NCBI GenBank assembly: GCA_013368445.1
Contig: JAACJO010000027.1
Coordinates: forward strand, 310,001-374,000
Length of the DNA: 64,000 bases
DNA from: Leucocoprinus leucothites
Taxonomy: Eukaryota; Basidiomycota; Agaricomycetes; Agaricales; Agaricaceae
Direction of reading: 5' to 3'
Shown: positions 56,205 to 64,000 of the stretch, in pieces
Numbering within the stretch: the stretch's first letter is position 1
Layout: each line of letters starts with the position of its first letter
Notes under the pieces: model-generated
Seen by the model: only the letters and a program-made list of their open reading frames with translations
Database searches by the model: none
What the model was told of the DNA's origin: nothing
Program-made: the position numbers and the translations under genes

Positions 56205-57054
56205 ACCTGTCACATTTGGTTCTCATTGCCTAGTTGCTATGCCATCTGACATCTCTTATGAGCAAGTATTGCCTTGCACTACACTCAAAGATTTCTTGGA
56301 CTAGTATTGCTTCACACTATCCCTGAGCAGAACACTGAACTGATCTATAACTGGCAAGCCTCTAATTAGGAATCATGCCTGAGAGTTATACATCACCCCT
56401 GGCACATGCCAAAGAACCAACCTGATTCCTTGCATACAAACTACAAAGGCAGCCAATCAGAAGAGTCCAACCATGAATGTCCAACTAGTAGACTAATATC
56501 ATCTAAAGAACCCAAATCACCATCATAGATCAGCAAGATCAATGATCAAACCAAAAACTATTTAGATTACAAATCTGACAAAAACCAAATTCATCTAACT
56601 CTATTGATTCTATTTTTAGAACTAATATCACACCTGATACTCAACAACATATAATCAAATTAATACTCCAATGACACCCATCCATTGTTGTTTGTGAATG
56701 CCTGAAAGCTCATCTTCCAACAATCATAGAAGAGCAGACCCCCTGCATCTTGCAGCACACCTCTCCAAAAAATTCCAAAGTCATTTCCACCCTGAGAACA
56801 AGCCACAAGAATCAACTAGTGGAAACTCACCAGTTGAAACCTGAGAATCCCAGAACACCCTCTTCTCATAACAACTCCCAGATCTTCCAACCCCTCCCAC
56901 AAAACCCTCATTACTCCCAGCTATCCAAAGACAGAGAAGTAGACAACATAAAGAAGAACACCAATCCCATCCCAACAAAACCTTCACTAGACTTGAAAAC
57001 CTTGCCCAGATAGAACCACCTGGACTCCAATTGAAACCAATTGAAATCTAAGAA
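56205..57054. other. Gypsy-C leader region
   Basis: An A/C-rich stretch between the candidate LTR and the gag start codon. An 87-codon frame at 56750-57013 is not in frame with gag and is low in complexity. No primer-binding site could be named with confidence. Confidence 0.4.
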
Positions 57055-58473
57055 ATGCCTTCACAAGGATCTTCCACTGTTACTGCCCCATCCCAATCAG
57101 ATTCTGAACTCTCCTACAGATCTCAGAGAGCAGGATCACAAATGGAAGCCAGTGAATCTAATCAAGGAGCTGAAGTCTTGGCAGTAAACACATTCAGATA
57201 TAGAGCAAACAATCCAGAATACAATGTCTATCAACCAGTATCACAAGGTTTCAAATGGAAAGGACCACCTGGAAATCCAGACAGAGGAGGAGGTGGAGGA
57301 GGTGGAGGAGGAGGTGGAGGAGGATTCTTTGGACAACCACAACCACAACAACCCCAACACTACAATAGAGGAGTCAAATATGACTTACCCAAAGAATTCA
57401 ATGGCACTGCTCAGGATTATCAAAGATGGAAAGAGCAACTCACATTGTACTTCTTGGCCAACTGCAATCAATTCCCATCTGACCATGACACCATCATCTG
57501 TGCATTATACAACATGGGAGAAGGAGCAAGTTTCTGGAGGAGAGACTTCCTTGCCCACCATATGCAAAATGGAGTACCTACCTTCAGTACCACTGATGCA
57601 TTTTGGCAAGCCTTGGATCAATCATTCCTACCCTTCAATGAAGGAGAAAGTTTCCTTAGAAAATGGCTTGCACTCAAACAAATGCAAAGACCCATTGAGA
57701 CCTACATCATGGAGTTCCAAATCCTGGCTAACCAAGCCAGAGTCTGAGAAACCCAACAACTCATTCATCAATTCAGAGAAGGTCTTGACCCAAGCATTGC
57801 AATCTGTGCTATTTCAAAACATCCAGGAAACAACTTGGAGGAATGGTTCACAGCAGCCTGTGCAGTGGAGGAAACCAAAAGAATGGAGGCAGACTATTAT
57901 TGAAGACACCCCAGATATACTCCAGGAGAAACATGGCAAAACCAAAAAGGCACAATTATCACCAGAGTCAAGGCTACATCCCACCCCAACCTCATTGGGA
58001 CCCAAATGCAATGGACATCAATATTATGGAAGCATTACTTCAGAACTTCACAATTTCTCAAAGCTACCAACAAAATGATGACTCATCATCTGACAAGAGC
58101 AAAAGCAACAATGACAATCATCAGGAGAACATTAAACAATCAATCCTACAAGCATTTGATACAATTCTTTTCTACATGCCAAAAAGAAAGCCTTAGGAAA
58201 GGAACATGCTTTGAATGCAAGCAAACTGGACACTTTGCCAGAGATTGTCCCAAATGTAAATCATGCCTTTCAAAACTCCCCAGAAGCTCTCAATCCAAAA
58301 ATGCCAAGCATAAGCGACCCATATTGCCTATCAAGCCACCCAATAATGACAAGAAGGCACAGAGATGCTTCCAAAGTATGCAACTCAATGAAATCATCCA
58401 AAGTATTCCAGATGATGAAGAAGTTGTAAATGTCTACAATGAACATGCTGGCCAACCTGGATTTGTCCATTGA
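57055..58473 (+). pseudogene. Gypsy-C gag with poly-Gly tract and zinc knuckle
   Basis: The start ATG at 57055 opens 230 codons. They include a run of 13 glycines (GGA/GGT repeat, about 57286-57326), then the capsid-like KYDLPKEFNGTAQDYQRWKE and FLRKWLALKQMQRP. A TGA at 57745 and a TGA near 57900 are followed by a frameshift into HWDPNAMDIN (about 58000). The knuckle CFECKQTGHFARDC (C-X2-C-X4-H-X4-C) is at 58207-58248. Gag forms the particle and binds RNA; this copy is broken in at least three places. Confidence 0.88.
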
Positions 58474-58688
58474 GAAATCCAGGATTTTGCCTCAGATGAT
58501 TAGCGTCCACATCTAACTCATTAAAACCCTCTACCAGACAGTGCATACCCTCTTATTTATCTTCTCACTCTTTGACCCCAGATTCCAACAGACCTATTTA
58601 TTTCTTGAATGGACTACGGAATGATAGCTATCCCAGACCAAAGACTTCAACCTGACTCTCTTATTTAAACAACATTTCCCTTACTCCT

Positions 58689-59475
58689 ATGCAATCCAAC
58701 ACTCTTTACCTTCCCCTAAAAGTGCACCTACCAGAGAGAACCATGGATACTTTAGCACTCCTTGATTCAGGAGCTGGAGCTGATCTTGTTGATCAAGATC
58801 TCATTAACAAATGGAAACTTCCAAGAAGAAAACTCCTGAAACCCCTTGCCATCAGAAATGGAGACAGATCAGTTGTAGAAAACACATCCATCACTGATTA
58901 CATAGTGATCAAAACTACTGTCTACAGAAAATGAATCAAAACCAATGCAATCATCACAAATCTAGGATGACCTAGAATAATCTACAGAATCCCATGGTTT
59001 TCAAAACACAACCCAGATGTAGATTGGACCAAGAAAACACTTTCTTGGCAATCTTATATTGAAAACCAGGAATTCACAGCCTTACTCAATTCAGCATTTC
59101 CCAATGCAATCAGCTTGGATAAACTCAATCTGTCAGAACAACACTTCAATGAGTTCAACACCAAAATATCACACCCCCAGGCTTTCACTCAACCACACAG
59201 AGAAAAGAAAGAAACCGATCCCATGAAAATAGTACCCCATTACTTTCATGAATTCCTCAATCTCTTCAGTGAAAAGAAAAGTGAAAGATTCCCTCCATCT
59301 TGAACCTATGACCATAAAATCGAGATGAAACTATCATTTCAACCCAAAGCTTTTCCTTCCTACAAACTATCATATGGAGAAACCCTCCAACTCAACAAAT
59401 TCATCAAAGAAAACCTACAAAAGGGATACATCAGACCATTGAAGTCACCAATGGCTTCTCCTTTCGTTTTTTTTT
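58689..59475 (+). pseudogene. Gypsy-C protease and truncated reverse transcriptase
   Basis: The protease occupies 58689-58934, with active-site LLDSGAGADLVDQDLIN intact at about residue 27. It continues after a TGA to RIPWFSKHNPDVDW (about 58990). RT starts near 59325 with an ENLQKGYIRPLKSPMASPF segment and ends abruptly at the poly-T of the LINE. Stops are TGA at 58932 and 59300. Confidence 0.85.
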
Positions 59476-59494
59476 CTTTTTTTCTTTTTTTTTT
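59467..59494 (-). other. Poly(A) tail of LINE-1
   Basis: A T-rich run on the plus strand, interrupted by two C residues, at the border between Gypsy-C RT and the LINE. It fixes the LINE 3' end and its orientation. Confidence 0.88.
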
Positions 59495-59874
59495 GGTGGA
59501 GCATTGTGATCCCAGGCAGCTGACAACCCACTTGCAAGGTAGACCGGCTTTCCCTGTAGGTCAGCCCCCATTCTCCGCTATTTGTGTCTTTCTTTTGACA
59601 TTTAGGAAAATTCACCCTGGGGAAATGCAGATTACACATGCCTGTGGCAGTGTGGGGCTCTGGCTCATGATGTGTTGTCAGGGGTCCACTACTGTGGATT
59701 GAAGAGTTGTCTACCCACTAAAACCCCAGTTGGCCTTGGCCATTGCTCAGGAAGTTCTTCCTCATCCTGGAGCAATCCCTGCCATGTACTGATAACAAGG
59801 TCTTCTTTAATGGCTTTCTTGTCAAACTTGTGAGAGTTTGATAGTATGCAATCCATTCTCAGTCTGTGGTTGAT

Positions 59875-60135
59875 TCAATGCATGATAAGGCTCTTGATCT
59901 GGTTTGGCCTGGGGAGTTTTGTCAGGTCGTTGTTGTTCTGAATGACTCTCTCACATCTCAGTCTCCATATCACATGTGCTCTTTCTGACATTAGGATTTG
60001 GTAGAGACATGTTTTTGCCAGGTCAGTTTTGTTGATTTCATTTTTGAATGAAATTGATGCTATTCCAAAGGTCTCACTGATTTGTGTGTCATTCCACTCC
60101 TCATTGGGGAATTTTTCTTTCCAAATTTTCTTCAT
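59875..60135 (-). pseudogene. LINE-1 C-terminal segment
   Basis: 86 codons, WNDTQISETFGIASISF then YQILMSERAHVIWRLRCERV, typical of the region after RNase H in basidiomycete LINEs (AHVIWRLRCERVI). Upstream, 60300-60140 continues in other frames with CRCKDSG-like cysteines. 59500-59870 is the presumed 3' UTR. Confidence 0.75.
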
Positions 60136-60336
60136 AGTGTTCCATATCTGTATTCTCCCTGAGTCCTTGCATCTGCAGTAGATGTGGTCAAGAGTTTCTA
60201 GTTGGGCCCATGGGACACATAGTGCTCTATCTCTGATTTCAGGTTTCTCTGATTTCAGCCAATACTCTCCAATCTTGAATGCTCCTCTGATGGACTTATA
60301 GATGAATTCTTTGTGTTTCCTTACTATATTCCGGGA

Positions 60337-61290
60337 TCATTTTAGTGAGTGCCATATTTTTGTGGATGGAGGGATTACTCTGTTTCTTTCCTTTAGGTCC
60401 GACCTGATTATCTCTATATTATTTTTGGTGGATTGTGATGGTGAGCTCTTGATTTTTTCAATTTGGTGACAATAGGCTACTGCTTGCATGATTGTGCTCA
60501 GTCTTGCTTCTGCTGGGGAGTTTTTTGGGTGGTTTTCATTGCTCTGTGAATGTGAGAGTGGTTCTGGCAGGTATGTCGCTTGTCTTGCTTTTTTCACTAG
60601 TTTGTTTGCTTCTGAGAGGTTGATTTCTTTGTTAGGGGATGTATTGTCCTTGTTTACTAATTCGAAGAAAGTGGGCACTTGCCTCTCACGAAGTTTTGAT
60701 ATGGCCTCAATTACCAGCTCCTTGTGGGGGGTTTCAGTCCACCCATTATTTTCCCACATTTTGTATGTGTCTGTGAGTGCTTCAAAAACTCTCTTTGATT
60801 TCATTAGGATGTGTAGACCTTTGAAGGAGTTTGTACTATAGAGGACATAGTTAACTGCTTGGAGCTCTGCTGCTAGGATGGTTTGGGTCCCAGCCAGTTT
60901 GAAGTTTGTGTTTTGTAGATCATGTTTGTGGAAGAAGACCCCCATCCTGCAAGTGCCTCTTCTGTGCATGGTTTTATGCATGTTCTACTGATATACACCT
61001 TGACACTCTGACCTTCCTGATATTCTAGCTCCATGTCTGTCTGGTCCTGATCATTTTGGTCCTGGTTCTGGTCATTGACTCTATGTTTCAGTGGTATCTC
61101 AAGGATTCTGAAAGCTTCTTTTAGTGTATTCACAAGATTATCATCTTTCCATCTTATAGTTTTGGTATGGTTTCCTTAGGGGCTAGTGTTTCACCCCAGA
61201 GTCTATATCCAGGAATCCACTCTGGGTTGAGCTTTCTCATGAGAGATTCTGCTTTCAGCACACATTTGTGTGGTGTGGAGATATGTCACT
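60337..61290 (-). pseudogene. LINE-1 RNase H domain and linker
   Basis: A Gln/Asp/Asn-rich linker (61133-61020) is followed by the RNase H fold: GVFFHKHDLQNTNFK, QTILAAELQAVNYVL (catalytic E), MKSKRVFEAL where the usual catalytic DS is MKS, and ENNGW (60960-60700). The rest to 60337 is a charged C-terminal extension. A stop near 60979 splits domain and linker. Confidence 0.8.
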
Positions 61291-61389
61291 GGCTACTCGT
61301 GAACTTTGCATCTGATGACATCTCCCACTATCAGTCACTGGATCAAGTAATCACACCAGAGTGCCCATTACAGTACTCCACCAATTCTC

Positions 61390-62030
61390 CTCCACCTTCC
61401 GATCCCTGACACACTGAGCACTCTAACTCATGCAACATCTCGGAAATGACACCGGTGGGCACTTACAGGGAATCTGATACCTTGGCACTGGACATATTCG
61501 GGTATAATCCTCTTTAATATCTCTTCAACCTTTCTCCTTGATTTTTTTTCGCTTTCATTGAAATTTTGTTCAAAGTTTTGCATTCTATCTAGTCATAAAA
61601 TCTCTGCTTCTGGTATCGCTTCGGTTTTACATTTCATTATGGCTCTCAATATTAAATTACTGAACAAATTTCAACACTAATTTACTAATGTCTTACTTTT
61701 CTCCTTCATACGAAAATTTGTGTTATAAAAATTTTTTAGATATCGTTGGTATATAAACTGTACAGCGGTAGTTGATCCTTAGTGAATTCTAGACCCTGTT
61801 TTCCTCCTGTTCTCGAAGATCCGAAGTCTCTAAGCAATTTCTTTATCTTTTCTACTCATTCTCTCTCTTTCTTCTCTCATCGCTCTCATTGCTTAATTTC
61901 CATCTCAATCCCTCACTAATCATTTCGTCGACATCCTGGGTTGGTCTTGAAGCCCAGCAACTGTTGGATTCGGTCGCGCTCGCATTTTATTTTGTCTTTA
62001 ACCCATTTCTCATCTCTTCAGTGGGTGAGT
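61390..62030. other. CpG-richer segment inside LINE-1
   Basis: Between PHKCVLKAESLMRKLNPEW (about 61270) and the NCECIECKHD part (about 62050) lies about 700 bp with more CG dinucleotides, long pyrimidine tracts and no frame. LINE proteins have these two parts close together, so this is probably an insertion. No TSD could be fixed. Confidence 0.4.
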
Positions 62031-62045
62031 GCAACTCAGTTGGGT

Positions 62046-63530
62046 TCAGTCATGTTTACATTCAATGCATTCACAGTTGTTTGTATCATTATGGTTCTTC
62101 TTTTGTAGGTGGCTGGATAGTCTTTCAGCTTCCCCAACTGTGTAGATTTTGAGGGTTTCTCTGAGGTGGATATCAGAATTCAAGTTTGTATCATATTTTA
62201 TGCTCTGTTGTTTCCCAATATGTAGCCAGATTGGCATCTCTCTTTTTGCTTCATCAGTGATACATTTTGGGTTGGTGTGGAGCCCAGCTTCCTGTGCTGT
62301 TCAGACAAGTTCTTTAACTAGGTGTAGAAGCCAACTATTTTTGTTGGATCTGATGGTCCAAGCTTGTAGGAAGATTAGTGAGCAGGGGTCTGTATTTATC
62401 TGTTTACTGTAAATTCAGTTTGAGGGGCTTTTGTATAGAATTATTACATCTGCTATGAAAGCCCATGTAGGTCAGATGTCATCTAGCCTCAGGTATGCTT
62501 GCAGGTTCATTACCTGTATTGCTGTGTTCCTTAGCTTAATGTTCAGGATGCAATGTCTGCCTGTTGCAATTCTTTCTGACATGATGATCATATTGATGCA
62601 TGCTGTTTTGGAGTCCCAGAGGAAGATCTTGATAGTTTTTTCTATCCTCTTCTCTATATCCTCTGGCATTCCCTGAGCTTTTGTGAGGTACCATGAGAGG
62701 CCAGCAGCCTCAAATTGAATCATGTGTCTTCTACCTTCAATTCCGGGTTTTCCTTTTAGCCAGTTTTGGAGTCTAGAGTCAAGCTTCTCAAGGATTTTCA
62801 GCCATGGGCCTGATTCTTCAGACTTGTTCCCAAACCATGCACCTAGTATTCGTACTAGATCACCATCTTTAAGTGTTCTGATTGAGTCTGGGATTTGTAG
62901 GTCTTCTTCTTGGTTTATTTTCCTTGTTTCAAGGACTGTTTGTCTATAGTTGCTTGATCCAATAGGGATGACCTCTGTTTTTGTTATATTGAATCTTGCT
63001 TGTGATGTATGGCACCACAGATTTAGGATATTCAGGAGGGTCTGGTATTTGTCAAGCTTTGAGAGGAAGGCTGTTGTATTATCTGCAAACATTTGGACCT
63101 TGAGGAGTTCTTTCATATTTGGGATTTGGGCCCCCTGGAAGTCAGATTTTCAAATGAGGCAGGCCAGTGGCTCAATTGCTACATTGAACAATAGGCATGA
63201 AAGTGGGTCCCCTTGTTGTATACCTCTCGTGACTAGGAACCAATCACTTAAGACTCCATTCAACATTATTTTGGACTTTGCTCTTGTGTAGAGGGCCTTG
63301 ATAGTCCTAATAAAGTGTTGTGGGAAGTTTATGCATTCTAGTACACAAAAAAGATAGTCATGTGTGATTTTGTCACAAGCCTTTTCTTGATCAAGTGCTA
63401 CTATTGCTCCTTTGAAGCCCTCCCCCTTTGTTGTTATGCACAATAGTTTTGGGACAGCTTGTGCAATAACCATGATAACCCAAATCAACAGTGTTTGAAA
63501 CATTATTGGGTTACTGGGCAAAGTAACAGC
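62046..63530 (-). pseudogene. LINE-1 reverse transcriptase and thumb region
   Basis: It reads FKGAIVALDQEKACDKITHDYL (63430-63365), the VTRGIQQGDPLSCLLFNVAIEPLACL segment (about 63240-63160), then MFADNTTAFL at about 63090, where the catalytic FADD has become FADN. The thumb follows: RILGAWFG, GRRHMIQFEAAGLSWYLTKAQGMP, FLWDSK. Further along are MPIWLHIGKQQSIKYD and the NCECIECKHD cysteines near 62050. Type: fungal non-LTR RT. The changed active site means it cannot copy RNA. Confidence 0.87.
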
Positions 63531-63574
63531 TCTGTGTGAACAGAGAAGGATGGTTTCTACTTAATGTTATAGTG

Positions 63575-64000
63575 ATACTGGCCCGGTCCTAAGCTGGTGT
63601 GATAAGTATTGGATTGATCTTATCAAAGGGGACTCCTTCTTGGTAAGCGACAAAGTCATTTAAAAAGTCAGAGTTATAATATAGCGATTATAAGAGTAAA
63701 GACTTTTAGTAATTGAGATCTTAGGGCTTAAGTTCAATTCGACTTTGTATAGATAAAGGCTCATATTGAGGCTCCACCTAACCAAGTAGAAACGATGTTT
63801 CTCCTTAGTAGATGTCAATGACTTATATACAGTACAGGTCTGTATCTATAATTAACTAGGGCTAAGGGCTTCTAATGAAAGAAGAGAAATGCACAGCTTT
63901 CTTAATGCTAATTAAACTATATAAGATGCAATCTGTCAAAGAAGCTTTAGAAGTTCTTCTAAAGAAGTTCTTCTTTGATTATCTGACTAGATCACAAGGT
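63575..64000 (-). repeat. LTR-B copy, inverted, running off the window
   Basis: It starts TGTTATAGTGATACTGGCCC, the inverse of the LTR-B end, and follows that family to the window end (GACTAGATCACAAGGT). It cuts the 5' side of LINE-1. Whether it is a solo LTR or the end of a full element cannot be seen. Confidence 0.88.

Larger units (their letters stand above)
56205..59475 (+). mobile_element. Gypsy-C: Ty3/Gypsy element cut by a LINE insertion
   Basis: Leader, gag, protease and RT start are present in order; the element stops in the RT at 59466-59475 where a LINE tail begins. RNase H, integrase and the 3' LTR would lie beyond the LINE, outside the window. Its RT start (KGYIRPLKSPMASPF) is close to that of Gypsy-B (KGYIRKSKSPMASSF), so both are chromovirus-like. 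Confidence 0.85.
59466..63574 (-). mobile_element. LINE-1-like non-LTR retrotransposon, 5'-truncated (LINE-1)
   Basis: On the minus strand: RT, RNase H and a C-terminal region, ending in poly(A) (T-rich 59467-59494 on the plus strand). The 5' end lacks the endonuclease and RT fingers and abuts LTR-B at 63575. It inserted into Gypsy-C. Between about 61290 and 62030 there is an insert of different composition. Confidence 0.85.

Noticed and set aside
57224..58078. 284-codon plus-strand ORF overlapping Gypsy-C gag
   Set aside because: Alternative frame of gag. The GGA/GGT run gives Glu/Val repeats in this frame, and gag motifs (capsid, HWDPNAMDIN, CCHC) lie in the other frames.
1..64000. CRISPR arrays, bacterial operons or ribosome binding sites
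   Set aside because: No spaced identical short repeats and no prokaryotic gene layout; introns and transposon types show a fungal nuclear genome.

Overview
The window looks like transposon-dense nuclear DNA of a basidiomycete fungus, most likely an Agaricomycete; no species is assigned. Evidence for this is the short GT-AG introns (about 47-56 nt), a CxC2/KDZ transposase relic, Ty3/Gypsy chromovirus and non-chromovirus relics, LINE-type reverse transcriptases, fungal Tc1 and hAT elements, and an Spt5-like NGN-KOW gene. No bacterial-style operons, rRNA or convincing tRNA genes were seen. Most coding sequence is decayed. The in-frame stops are mostly TGA, often where the family has arginine, which points to CGA-to-TGA decay of methylated CpG.

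Layout. 1-1.5 kb: 3' part of a short-exon gene of unknown function, then a 35-bp minisatellite (1.6-2.0 kb). 2.2-3.4 kb: an LTR of family 'LTR-B' split by a 24-bp-TIR MITE. 3.6-9.5 kb: a minus-strand Gypsy element (Gypsy-A) whose gag-pol junction is replaced by LTR-A and LTR-B sequence. 9.5-10.0 kb: palindromic ATCTGGATT repeats. 10.0-15.2 kb: a KDZ transposase pseudogene interrupted by a full-length Tc1 (Tc1-1). 16.6-20.7 kb: an unidentified fragment and an Spt5-like gene. 21.4-22.9 kb: a long-TIR non-autonomous DNA transposon with a perfect 8-bp TSD. 25.2-28.7 kb: a hAT transposase pseudogene interrupted by an LTR-A solo LTR with a 5-bp TSD.

23-41 kb also holds a scattered set of minus-strand genes of unknown function that appear to be paralogous (23.3, 31.2, 33.2 and 34.8-36.3 kb). 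One carries a tandem array of seven micro-exons (45-48 nt, phase 0) separated by introns of about 48 nt. 41.7-49.6 kb: an inverted LTR-B copy holding an LTR-A solo LTR (TSD ATATG) and a complete Gypsy chromovirus (Gypsy-B, TSD TAATA) with an extra zinc-knuckle ORF after the chromodomain. 50.2-53.4 kb: a gene of unknown function interrupted by a second Tc1 (Tc1-2); its frame resumes exactly across the insertion site. 53.4-54.9 kb: partial LTR-A and a LINE fragment. 55.4-59.5 kb: gag, protease and the start of RT of Gypsy-C, cut by the poly(A) end of a 5'-truncated LINE (59.5-63.6 kb), which abuts another inverted LTR-B running off the window.

The parts do not form one pathway. They record layered insertions: LTR-A inside LTR-B, Gypsy-B inside LTR-B, a MITE inside LTR-B, LTR-A inside hAT, and Tc1 inside KDZ and inside a host-like gene. 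The best candidates for something undescribed are the micro-exon gene family and the third ORF of Gypsy-B.
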